Shown here: positions 25,492-32,578 of the stretch, in pieces
How positions within the stretch are numbered: position 1 is the first letter of the stretch
Layout: every line of letters starts with the position of its first letter
NCBI RefSeq assembly: GCF_040605635.1
Contig: NZ_JBEXDG010000052.1
Span: 14,895 to 78,894 of the forward strand
Source of the DNA: Dactylosporangium sp040605635
GTDB lineage: Bacteria; Actinomycetota; Actinomycetes; Mycobacteriales; Micromonosporaceae
DNA: 64,000 nucleotides
Reading direction: 5' to 3'
The notes under the pieces: model-generated
The model's input: only the letters and a program-made list of their open reading frames with translations
Databases searched by the model: none
What the model was told of the DNA's origin: nothing
Translations under genes and position numbers: made by a program

Positions 25492-25830
25492 ATGTTCGTG
25501 GAGCTGGATCTCAGTGCGCGTGCGGGTGAGGTGCTCGACGCCGAGATCGTGGTGCCGCCGAACGCGGGGCGGTGGGCGGCCGTGAGGTTGTTCGCGGCGG
25601 CGACGTTCTACGCGATCTTCGACGACCAGGGCGACAGCCCGTCCACGCCCACACTGGACGGGTTTCTGGTGGTCACGCGGCGGGACACCGGGGAGACGGT
25701 GCTCCAGGTGGACCTGTCGCTGCGCCCGGCCGTGGACGAGCCCGACATCGACTATCTGGGATACGTGCGGCGGCAGTTCGACGAGCTCACCGCCGGCGAG
25801 TTCCTCGACAAGTGGGGCGTGGCAGCCTAG
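25492..25830 (+). CDS. Hypothetical small protein
   Basis: A 112-residue acidic protein with no family I recognise. It has an aromatic-rich core (FAAATFYAIFDDQGD) and ends with a helix-like GEFLDKWGV. There is no signal peptide. The ATG at 25492 follows a G-rich ribosome site (TTGGGGG). It converges on the nitronate monooxygenase remnant with a 4-base overlap. Confidence 0.6.
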   Translation: MFVELDLSARAGEVLDAEIVVPPNAGRWAAVRLFAAATFYAIFDDQGDSPSTPTLDGFLVVTRRDTGETVLQVDLSLRPAVDEPDIDYLGYVRRQFDELTAGEFLDKWGVAA

Positions 25831-26123
25831 GAACGGCCGGCGCGGGAAAGCGCGGTTGAGGCCTGGGCGGCCAGCGCGGGCACGAGGTCGGCGGCCGACG
25901 GCAGATCGGTGATCAGGTCGACGCCCTCCCCCGCCCAGACGGGCAGCGGCGTGACGGCGCCGCTGGCCACGTCCTGCTGATAGTCCCGCAGCGCTGCGGG
26001 AGAGGCGGCGAGCTCGTCCTCCCGCCCACGCCACGCGAGGGCGCCACCGGCGGAGCCACCCATCGGCGCGAGGGCGATCGGGTGCCGGACCCCGGCGAGA
26101 CGCGTGAACGGCGTCGACAGCAT
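25827..26123 (-). pseudogene. Nitronate monooxygenase with an internal deletion
   Basis: The 98-residue frame starts like the family (TPFTRLAGVRHPIALAPMGGSAGGAL) and then jumps directly to the family's C-terminal end (WRGREDELAASPAALRDYQQ, LPVWAGEGVDLITDLPSA). Intact enzymes are roughly 320 residues long, so about 220 residues of the FMN-binding barrel, including the catalytic histidine, are missing. The frame is still open, so the deletion kept phase. It cannot be an active flavin enzyme and is very likely a pseudogene. Confidence 0.8.
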
Positions 26124-26133
26124 CCCCGCACGG

Positions 26134-26139
26134 TACTGT
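26134..26139 (+). promoter_or_regulatory. Leaderless -10 box TACTGT
   Basis: TACTGT ends seven bases before the ATG at 26147. The box lies in a gap of only 23 bases between this start and the divergent start at 26123. Confidence 0.55.
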
Positions 26140-26146
26140 CGCCGCC

Positions 26147-27136
26147 ATGCTGTTCGTGTACCGGTCGCCGTACGAGGGCCCGCTCAGCAAACGCGTCCGG
26201 CGGTTCCCGGACATGAGCGTGCTGGACTGGTTCCGCGGCGGGTGGGACTGCGGCGACCCGTACGACTGGGTCGACGAGCAGCTCGGCGGTCGCGTGTACG
26301 GGCTGGCGTCCATCTTCAGGGAGACGCGGGAGCACGGGAAGTCCCGCCCCGGGACGCTCGACGAGCTGCGGGAGCTGCTGCACGAGCACCTGTACGTCGA
26401 GGGCGGCCCCGACTTCATCCGCTTCGACGAGCGCGGGCTGCGGGCCCGTACCGACGACGACGAGGTCGAGATGGCCTACTTCTTCGTCGACAGTGCGAGC
26501 GAGGAGAGCGACCGGCTCGCCTTCCTTCTGCACGACTGGCCGCTGCCCGGGAACGCGGCCGGGGAGGCGCCGTTCGTCTCGGACTGCCCGGTGACGGTGG
26601 TCGCGCCGGCGGGCCCGGGCAAGGCGACGACGTACGCGGTGCTGCTCACCCACTACGACGGCGAGACCCTGGCGTGGCAGCCGCCGTTCGCGTTCCCCGG
26701 CATCGACCTGCCCGCGCTGCCCGGCCACCTGCGCGCCGCGCCGCCGGACGACGCCGTCTGGCCGCCGGAGCTGCTCGTCCTGCGGGCCCTCGTCGCCCCG
26801 GGCGACTACACGATCGAGCCGGCGCTGCGCCGGTGCAACCTGTGGCCCGGCTTCAACCTCAACGACACGCCGTGGCCGCGCGGCATGCCGGAGGCGCACG
26901 CCGACGTCCACCGTGAGGCCACCGAGCTGATCGCGGTCGGCGAGTGGACCCACGACCGGAACCCCGAGGCGTCGCTGCTGCGGTGCGACGAGCACCTCGC
27001 GCAGCTGGCGATGCACTGCAACGAGCCGTTCGGCTTCCAGCAGTGGTTCCTGTTCGACTCCGTGTGGGCGGCGTCGCATCCGGTACTGGCCGCTGCGCTA
27101 CTGCGGTACGCCGGGCACTGGGACCCGTTCGGCTGA
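26147..27136 (+). CDS. Conserved hypothetical protein
   Basis: A 329-residue soluble acidic protein that I cannot assign. It has many aromatic and acidic residues (DMSVLDWFRGGWDCGDPYDW, FGFQQWFLFDSVWAASHP). It has no signal peptide, membrane segment or catalytic motif that I can see. The start is supported by a leaderless box. It precedes the small P-loop kinase gene by 21 bases and may share its transcript. Confidence 0.7.
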   Translation: MLFVYRSPYEGPLSKRVRRFPDMSVLDWFRGGWDCGDPYDWVDEQLGGRVYGLASIFRETREHGKSRPGTLDELRELLHEHLYVEGGPDFIRFDERGLRARTDDDEVEMAYFFVDSASEESDRLAFLLHDWPLPGNAAGEAPFVSDCPVTVVAPAGPGKATTYAVLLTHYDGETLAWQPPFAFPGIDLPALPGHLRAAPPDDAVWPPELLVLRALVAPGDYTIEPALRRCNLWPGFNLNDTPWPRGMPEAHADVHREATELIAVGEWTHDRNPEASLLRCDEHLAQLAMHCNEPFGFQQWFLFDSVWAASHPVLAAALLRYAGHWDPFG

Positions 27137-27157
27137 CGGCTGTGGCACCCTGTCTGG

Positions 27158-27670
27158 GTGCTGATCGTCATGTGTGGCCTGCAAGGGACCGGGAAGAGCA
27201 CGATCGCCGCACAGCTGGGTCTCCAGCTGCCGGCGCCGGTGCTGCCCGTCGACCCGGTCGAGCTCGCGATGTGGGCCGCCGGCATCGACCGGGACCAGCC
27301 GACGGGCCTCGCCGCGTTCGTCGTCATCGGCGCCCTCGCCGGCAACATGCTCAGGCTCGGCCAGACCGTCATCGTCGACGCCGTCAACGACGCGGAGGTC
27401 GCCCGCCAGCAGTGGCGCGACCTGGCCGCCCGGCACGAGGTCACGCTGCGCTTCGTCGAGGTCGTCTGCTCCGACGAGGCCCTGCACCGCCGCCGCCTCG
27501 CCGGACGCGCCGACAACGACATCGCCGGCGCCGCCGAGCCGACCTGGGAGTCGGTCGAGGCCCGCCGGGAGGGCTTCACCGGCTGGACCGACGAGCGCCT
27601 CGTCCTCGACGCCGTCGACGACGTCCCCGGCAACGTCGCCCGCGCCCTGGCCTACGTCGGGCAGGGCTGA
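27158..27670 (+). CDS. P-loop ATPase/kinase (AAA-type, zeta-toxin-like fold)
   Basis: A 170-residue P-loop kinase with MCGLQGTGKSTIAAQLG (Walker A), LGQTVIVDAVND as a Walker B-like strand, and an Arg-rich lid (ALHRRRLAGRAD). Relatives phosphorylate small molecules or nucleotides, or act as zeta-like toxins; the substrate is not known. The GTG at 27158 follows CACCCT by six bases, a weaker leaderless pattern. It lies 21 bases after the hypothetical gene. Confidence 0.8.
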   Translation: MLIVMCGLQGTGKSTIAAQLGLQLPAPVLPVDPVELAMWAAGIDRDQPTGLAAFVVIGALAGNMLRLGQTVIVDAVNDAEVARQQWRDLAARHEVTLRFVEVVCSDEALHRRRLAGRADNDIAGAAEPTWESVEARREGFTGWTDERLVLDAVDDVPGNVARALAYVGQG

Positions 27671-27675
27671 GCCAC

Positions 27676-27878
27676 GTGCCGGACGGCGACGACGCGGCCG
27701 CTGCGTGGCGCTTCGAGCTGACGCGGCGGCCGGGCCCACGCTGCGGGACCCCGGGCCCGACGACCTGCGGCAGGCGCTCCTGTCGGACATCCAGGACGTC
27801 GTGAAGGGGGTCACCGGGTTCCTCACCGGCGACCCGGCGATCCTGTCGCGTTTCGCGTGGCGGCCGTACGCGCTCTGA
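27676..27878 (+). pseudogene. Possible frameshifted small gene remnant
   Basis: One frame starts VPDGDDAAAAWRFELTRR. A second frame continues with DLRQALLSDIQDVVKGVTGF and LTGDPAILSRFAWRPYAL to a stop at 27878. Both stretches look coding (strong third-position G/C), but no single frame joins them. It is either a decayed gene or chance. Confidence 0.3.
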
Positions 27879-27945
27879 CCCGCGCCCGGCCGTCGGCCGG
27901 CTGAAATCGGTCGTGGAGATCTCCGCGCTTGTGCACGATGCGGGG

Positions 27946-28173
27946 ATGAGTGGAGCGCCCGAAGGGTTCACCTACCGTGTCCGCAAGAGCGGCGACATCG
28001 AGATGCTGCACCACGGCCGGCCCGCGGGGGTGCTCCGCGGCGCGGCGGCGGCCCGCTTCCTGGTCGACGTGGACAACCAGGATCCGCAGGAACTGATGGC
28101 CCGGCTGACCGGCAACTACAGGCACGGCAACGAGCGGACCGCCCGCGACCATCCACGCAACCGGCGCAGGTGA
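27946..28173 (+). CDS. Hypothetical small protein
   Basis: A 75-residue basic protein, MSGAPEGFTYRVRKSGDIEM onward. The middle (GDIEMLHHGRPAGVLRG) looks conserved-like and the C-terminus is Arg-rich (ERTARDHPRNRRR). Family unknown. The ATG at 27946 has CACGAT six bases upstream, a weak leaderless pattern. The 28174-28319 gap after it holds nothing I recognise. Confidence 0.5.
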   Translation: MSGAPEGFTYRVRKSGDIEMLHHGRPAGVLRGAAAARFLVDVDNQDPQELMARLTGNYRHGNERTARDHPRNRRR

Positions 28174-28319
28174 GCGGCGACCGCGGCGCCACGGGCTCTG
28201 ACCCGCCGGAGGTCGGCTGAGCCGGGTCGGGGCGGGCCGCGTTCAGGGCCCGCGCCGCCGGAGGACTCCGCCGGCATCTGACGTCAGCGGACCGGGGAAC
28301 CCGCCCTGCGAGAAGCCTG

Positions 28320-29027
28320 TCATTCCGAGGCCGCCCGCAGGTCGCCGATGATGCCCGCGAGGACCGCCGCCGGGTCCGGGGTCCTGGTCAGCGCGCGGCC
28401 GATGACGACGTGCGAGGCGCCGGCCCGCACCGCCGCCACCGGGTGCGCGGGACGCGCGTGGTCGGTGTCCCCGGGCCCGCCGGGCAGCGTGACGCCGGGC
28501 GTGACGATCAGCTGGCCGGGGCCGAGCAGCCGGCGCAGCGCGGCCGCCTCGTGGGGTGCGGCGACGACGCCGTGGCAGCCCGCGCGCCGGGCAAGCAGCG
28601 CGAGGCGCGCCGACTGCTCCCCGGTCGTGGCGCCGACGCCGACCTCCGCGAGGTCCGCCGCGGTGAGGCTGGTGACGACGGTCAGGGCGACGATCCGCAG
28701 CCGGGGGAACTCGGCGGCGGCCCGCACCGCGGCCTCGAGAATCCTGGCACCGGCGGTCGCGTGCACGCTCACCATCGTCGCGCCGTGGCGGCCGGCCGCG
28801 CGTACCGCGGCGGCGACCGACGACGGGATCTCGAAGAGCTTCAGGTCGAAGAAGACGTCCTTGCCGGCGTCCGCGAGCCCGGCGGCCAACGCCGGACCGG
28901 CCGCCGTCAGCAGCTCCAGCCCGACCTTGTAGGACCGCGCGGCCTCCCCGAGCCGCTCGACGACCGCCGCGGCGGCCTCCGCGGTGTCGAAGTCGAGCGC
29001 GACGATGACACGACGGGACAGATCCAT
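28320..29027 (-). CDS. pyrF: Orotidine 5'-phosphate decarboxylase family protein
   Basis: A 235-residue TIM-barrel enzyme that would decarboxylate OMP to UMP in pyrimidine synthesis. Family landmarks: VIVALDF, SYKVGLEL, VFFDLKLFEIPSS, GARILEAAV, PGV-TLPG, and ASHVVIGRALTRTPDP with the phosphate-binding Gly-Arg. The signature is altered: the usual DxKxxD (DLKLHDIPNT) reads DLKLFEIPSS, so the catalytic Asp is a Glu. The length is that of the short form, whereas many actinobacteria use a longer type. It may be a paralogue with another substrate. ATG 29027 has AGGA eight bases upstream. Confidence 0.75.
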   Translation of the reverse strand: MDLSRRVIVALDFDTAEAAAAVVERLGEAARSYKVGLELLTAAGPALAAGLADAGKDVFFDLKLFEIPSSVAAAVRAAGRHGATMVSVHATAGARILEAAVRAAAEFPRLRIVALTVVTSLTAADLAEVGVGATTGEQSARLALLARRAGCHGVVAAPHEAAALRRLLGPGQLIVTPGVTLPGGPGDTDHARPAHPVAAVRAGASHVVIGRALTRTPDPAAVLAGIIGDLRAASE

Positions 29028-29054
29028 GGCCGTCATCCTGGCATGATCGTCGGC

Positions 29055-29648
29055 ATGAGCGACCGGTTCCTCACGCACCTGCCCATCGGCGGGCCGTCCA
29101 CGCCGTTCGACGGCAGCGGCATCCCGGGGTGGGACACGTTCCCGTTCGACGGCGACCTGCGGGTGCGCTCGCTCGACCCGCCGGAGCTGCCCGAGCCGCC
29201 GCGCAACGGCGAGGACGGCCCCGGGTCGTGCGCGATCTGCCGGGAAGGACCGGCGAAGGCGGTCTGGGCCGACGAGCACTGGATGCTGCGGCACGCCGGC
29301 GGGCCCAGCGCGATACCCGTCGTGGTGCTGCTGTGCCCGATCGGCCACTACGACCTGGGCGACCTGCCGCCGGAGCGGGCCGCGGAGATCGGGCCGATGC
29401 TGCAACGCGTCGAGCGGGCCATCATGTCCGTCGGCGGCATCGCCAGGGTCCACGCGTCGAAGATCGGTGACGGCGCGGCGCACCTGCACCTGTGGTTCAT
29501 GGGCCGCCCGGCCGGCCTCACCCAGCTGCGCGGCAGCTGCCTGGTCCTGTGGGACGACGTGCTGCCCAAGCAGGACGAGTCCCAGTGGCGCGCGGTCCTT
29601 TCAGAGGTCGCGGCCGCCCTCGCCGTCGACGGCGGCAAGGTGTACTGA
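29055..29648 (+). CDS. HIT-like family protein
   Basis: A 197-residue protein with the HIT-superfamily layout: CAICREGPAKAVW near residue 55 and a catalytic-type HLHLWF near 150 (GDGAAHLHLWFMG). The third His of the usual HxHxH is a Trp. HIT proteins hydrolyse or transfer nucleotides; the substrate is unknown. The ATG at 29055 was chosen; ATG 29043 is possible. It is divergent from pyrF across 27 bases and converges on the ASCH gene. Confidence 0.75.
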   Translation: MSDRFLTHLPIGGPSTPFDGSGIPGWDTFPFDGDLRVRSLDPPELPEPPRNGEDGPGSCAICREGPAKAVWADEHWMLRHAGGPSAIPVVVLLCPIGHYDLGDLPPERAAEIGPMLQRVERAIMSVGGIARVHASKIGDGAAHLHLWFMGRPAGLTQLRGSCLVLWDDVLPKQDESQWRAVLSEVAAALAVDGGKVY

Positions 29649-29652
29649 CGGA

Positions 29653-30066
29653 TCACAGCCGTTCGACGACCCGGAAGCGTTGCAGGACGGCCGTCGTGTC
29701 GTCGTCGACGGTGAACGCCGGGTCGTCGAGCCAGCCCCGGTAGTCCTCCCCGTGCCAGAACTCCTCGTGCCCCGCCCGCCAGGCGGCGACGGTGTCGTGG
29801 CCCTCGCCCTCGTCGCGGGCGTGCCGGGCGTCGACGTCGCCGAGGCGGCGGAGCTCGACGTAGGTCAGCTCGATCACCGCGACCGGGCGGTCGTCCGAGT
29901 CGACCACGGCCGCGCGGTCGCCCTCGGCGGGCAGCGGATCGCCGTCGAGCACCCAGTCCTGGACCAGGCCGGTCGTCGTCGTCTTCGTCCCGTCGAGGAC
30001 CGCGGCGACCAGCGCGTCGCGCAGCGGTCCCGGGAACCCGAACTGAAACGCAGGAAGGTCGGTCAC
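29653..30066 (-). CDS. ASCH domain-containing protein
   Basis: A 137-residue protein with ASCH-fold features: FGFPGPLRDALVAAVLDGTKT, TTGL, and EGDRAAVVDSDDRPVAVIELTY. The ASCH fold is RNA-binding or modified-nucleoside binding; the function here is unknown. GTG 30066 is preceded by a leaderless box. It is divergent from the next gene with only 32 bases between start codons. Confidence 0.8.
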   Translation of the reverse strand: MTDLPAFQFGFPGPLRDALVAAVLDGTKTTTTGLVQDWVLDGDPLPAEGDRAAVVDSDDRPVAVIELTYVELRRLGDVDARHARDEGEGHDTVAAWRAGHEEFWHGEDYRGWLDDPAFTVDDDTTAVLQRFRVVERL

Positions 30067-30072
30067 GCCGCA

Positions 30073-30078
30073 ACCTTA
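30073..30078 (-). promoter_or_regulatory. Leaderless -10 box TAAGGT
   Basis: On the minus strand TAAGGT lies six bases before the GTG at 30066. It forms half of a back-to-back pair with the box at 30087-30092. Confidence 0.55.
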
Positions 30079-30086
30079 GCCGCGGA

Positions 30087-30092
30087 TATCGT
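30087..30092 (+). promoter_or_regulatory. Leaderless -10 box TATCGT
   Basis: TATCGT ends six bases before the GTG at 30099. Only eight bases separate it from the opposing box at 30073-30078. Confidence 0.55.
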
Positions 30093-30098
30093 CTGGGT

Positions 30099-30401
30099 GT
30101 GGGTGGTCGTTCGTACATGCTGGCGACGCGGATGCCGATGTCGCGGACCGGGTTCGACGCGTGGCTGGGCACGCCGCCGCCGGGCCTCGACGTCATCGGC
30201 AACCCGGCGGACATGTGGACCGGCTGGGACAACGACGGCGACGGCGCCCGGTTCACCGCCCGGCACCCGGTCGACGCGCTGATCGAGGAGCTCCGCCCGG
30301 TCGAGGCCGCGTTCCTCGCCGCCGCCCAGTTCGAGACCGACGACGGCTGGGACCCGACGGACGTGCTCGATCCGGCGATCCGCGCCTCCGCGGGTCGCTG
30401 A
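30099..30401 (+). CDS. Hypothetical small protein
   Basis: A 100-residue acidic protein with no family I recognise. It has a Gly/Pro-rich middle (LGTPPPGLDVIGNPADMWTG) and a helical C-terminal half (PVDALIEELRPVEAAFLAAAQ). The start is set by the leaderless box. It converges on the SpoIIE phosphatase gene. Confidence 0.55.
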   Translation: MGGRSYMLATRMPMSRTGFDAWLGTPPPGLDVIGNPADMWTGWDNDGDGARFTARHPVDALIEELRPVEAAFLAAAQFETDDGWDPTDVLDPAIRASAGR

Positions 30402-30406
30402 CGGCG

Positions 30407-31636
30407 TCAGCCGCGGCGGACGGCCAGGACGGCGACGTCGTCGGTGGGAGCGGTGTTGTCCAGCAGCGTCATCGCCGCGTTGCAGGTCGCGTCGGCTGAG
30501 GCCGCCGCGGCCAGGACCGTGACCATCCGCCGCAGGCCGGGCGTGATCCCGCGGGCCTTCCGCTCCACCAGGCCGTCGGTGTACAGGAAAAGACCCTGAC
30601 CCGGCTCCAGCGGCATGCGCGTGTTGTGGCGGCCGGCGTCGCGGTACGCACCGAGGGGCAGGTCGGGACGGATCGTGAGCAGCGTGCTCGGCTCGTCCGG
30701 GCGCATCATCACCGGAGGCAGGTGGCCCGCGTTGGACAGCGTCACCGTGTCGAGCCCCGGGCCGAGGACGGCGTAGACGGCGGTGGCCATCGCGTCCGGC
30801 TCGAAGCGCTGCACCTTCCGGTCGAGCCGGGTCAGCACGTCCGCCGGGTCGTCGGTCTCCATCGCATACGCCCGCAGCGCACTGCGGATGCGGCCCATGA
30901 CCACCGCGGCGTGCAGGCCGCTGCCGGCGACGTCGCCGATGACGATACCGACGTGACCGGAGGGCAGGTCGAACACGTCATACCAGTCGCCGCCGACGCC
31001 GACCTGCGCGCCGGGCACGTAGCGGACCGCCACGTCCAGGCCCGGGACCGTGGGCGGCCGGGCCGGCAGCAGGCTGCGCTGCAGGGCGACGGCGGCGGCA
31101 CGGTCCAGGTGCGACCGGCGCGCCTCGGTGGCGAGCCCGGCCCGGTCGGCGACCAGCTGTAACAGCTCGATGTCGTCGGCGGTGAACGACCGCGGCCGCA
31201 GGGTGCCGATGTGCAGCACGCCGACGACCCGGCCGCTGCTGAGCATCGGCACACCGAGGAGCGAGGCGGTCCGCGCCGGCACCAGTGCCCCGTCGAAGTC
31301 GGTGGCGCCGTCGCCGGCGCGGTCGTAGCGCTCGACGGCGACCGGCTCGCCGCGCACGGCGACGGCGCCGGCGAGCCCGTGACCGACGGGCACCCGCACC
31401 TCGTGCCGCGGCTCCCGGTCGAGGCCCGCGGTGGCGGTGGCGACGAGCTCCGTGCCGTCCTGGTCGAGCAGCAGCACCGCGGCGCTGTCGGCGCGCAGGA
31501 TGTCCAGGGTCCGCTCGAGCAGCTCGTGGAGCAGGTCCTCGAGGCCGAGCTGCGACAGGGCGGCATCGGTCACCGCCTGCAGGCGGCGGACCTTCTCCTC
31601 GCTGTCCGCCAACGCCTTCCCACCGCGCCTCGGCAC
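30407..31636 (-). CDS. SpoIIE/PP2C phosphatase with GAF domain
   Basis: A 409-residue RsbU/RsbP-like serine phosphatase. A GAF domain (about 20-165; VGHGLAGAVAVRGEPVAVERY, SLLGVPMLSSGRVVGVLHIG) precedes the SpoIIE domain (about 195-405). The metal-binding Asp motifs are present: VGGDWYDVF, VIGDVAGSG and TDDVAVLAV. In the partner-switching pathway such an enzyme dephosphorylates the STAS antagonist when the GAF senses a ligand. The GTG at 31636 lies after a purine-rich stretch (AGGCAGGGACAGG). The antagonist gene lies 83 bases upstream on the same strand. Confidence 0.85.
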   Translation of the reverse strand: MPRRGGKALADSEEKVRRLQAVTDAALSQLGLEDLLHELLERTLDILRADSAAVLLLDQDGTELVATATAGLDREPRHEVRVPVGHGLAGAVAVRGEPVAVERYDRAGDGATDFDGALVPARTASLLGVPMLSSGRVVGVLHIGTLRPRSFTADDIELLQLVADRAGLATEARRSHLDRAAAVALQRSLLPARPPTVPGLDVAVRYVPGAQVGVGGDWYDVFDLPSGHVGIVIGDVAGSGLHAAVVMGRIRSALRAYAMETDDPADVLTRLDRKVQRFEPDAMATAVYAVLGPGLDTVTLSNAGHLPPVMMRPDEPSTLLTIRPDLPLGAYRDAGRHNTRMPLEPGQGLFLYTDGLVERKARGITPGLRRMVTVLAAAASADATCNAAMTLLDNTAPTDDVAVLAVRRG

Positions 31637-31719
31637 CCTGTCCCTGCCTCTCGCACGTTCCGTCCGGTCGCCCCGGACGCTCAGTGTCGCATCAGTGCCC
31701 GCGCCGCCCGGCCCGTGCC

Positions 31720-32025
31720 TCAGCCGGTCAGGTGCGCCAGGACACCGGTCATGTCGAGCACGTCGTGCACGACCCCGGCGGGATTGGCGATCCGGAACCG
31801 CCGGGCCCGCTCGTCGGCCAGCCGCCTGCCCTTGAGCAGCGCGTTGATGCCGGCGGAGTCGATGAACGTCACGGCGGCGAGATCCACCACCACGACCTCG
31901 GCGCCGCTGTCGAGCGCGGCGGCCACCGCACGCTCCAGGTCGGTGACGGTCGCCATGTCCACGTCGCCGGCGATGCTGACCGTGCACGTCCCTGCGTCAC
32001 GGGTCGTGGACAACGACAACGTCAT
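31720..32025 (-). CDS. STAS-domain anti-sigma factor antagonist (SpoIIAA/RsbV-like)
   Basis: A 101-residue single STAS domain. The phosphorylation loop FIDSAGINALL holds the target Ser. Unphosphorylated, such proteins bind RsbW-like kinases and free the sigma factor. It lies between the phosphatase (downstream, same strand) and a divergent kinase, which supports a partner-switching module. The start ATG 32025 has GGGAGG four bases upstream. Confidence 0.9.
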   Translation of the reverse strand: MTLSLSTTRDAGTCTVSIAGDVDMATVTDLERAVAAALDSGAEVVVVDLAAVTFIDSAGINALLKGRRLADERARRFRIANPAGVVHDVLDMTGVLAHLTG

Positions 32026-32064
32026 GAGCCCTCCCAGCCGGCGCGAAACGACAACTCCCTGCTG

Positions 32065-32076
32065 ACCATATATGGT
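32065..32076. promoter_or_regulatory. AT-rich palindrome ACCATATATGGT
   Basis: A perfect 12-bp palindrome in the 138-base gap between the divergent STAS and RsbW-like genes. AT-rich symmetry is rare in this GC-rich window, so it is a plausible regulator site or a paired -10 region. Confidence 0.4.
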
Positions 32077-32163
32077 GACTCGACGAGGGCGCGATGACGG
32101 CGTCGGCGGTTTCCGACCGCCTGCGAAGCCGCCGCGGGCAACGCACGATGTTGTGGATGTGAC

Positions 32164-32568
32164 ATGCGGGACGACCCTGACACACCCCAGGTGCTGGTGG
32201 CGCTGCCCCCGGTGACGGTGTCCGGCGTCGCCGAGGTCCGGCGCCGGGTGACCGAGGCCGCGCGCGAGGTCGGCCTGTCACCCGATCGGGCGGACGGTTT
32301 CACCGTCGCCGTCAACGAGATCGTCATCAACGCGGTCGAGCACGGCGGCGGGACGGCCGCCGTGACCCTGATCCTGCAGGCGCGCAGGCTCGTCGTCGAG
32401 GTGCTCGACACCGGCACCGAGCCGTGGCAGCCCTACCTGCCGGCCACCGCTCCCCCACCCGACCAGATCAACGGCCGCGGCCTGTGGCTCGCCACGAAAC
32501 TCTCCGACGAACTCACCGTCGACTCCCGCGCCACCGGCCGCCTGGTCCGCCTGACCGCCTCCGCCTGA
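32164..32568 (+). CDS. RsbW-like ATP-binding anti-sigma kinase
   Basis: A 134-residue histidine-kinase-type ATPase of the anti-sigma serine kinase class. The N-box is VAVNEIVINAVEHGGG, the G1 box DTGTEPW and the G2 box GRGLWLATKL. By family it binds a sigma factor and phosphorylates the STAS antagonist. No sigma factor gene is adjacent, so the target is unknown. The start ATG 32164 has only a poor ribosome site (TGTGGATGTG). Confidence 0.9.
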   Translation: MRDDPDTPQVLVALPPVTVSGVAEVRRRVTEAAREVGLSPDRADGFTVAVNEIVINAVEHGGGTAAVTLILQARRLVVEVLDTGTEPWQPYLPATAPPPDQINGRGLWLATKLSDELTVDSRATGRLVRLTASA

Positions 32569-32578
32569 CCGCCCCCGG

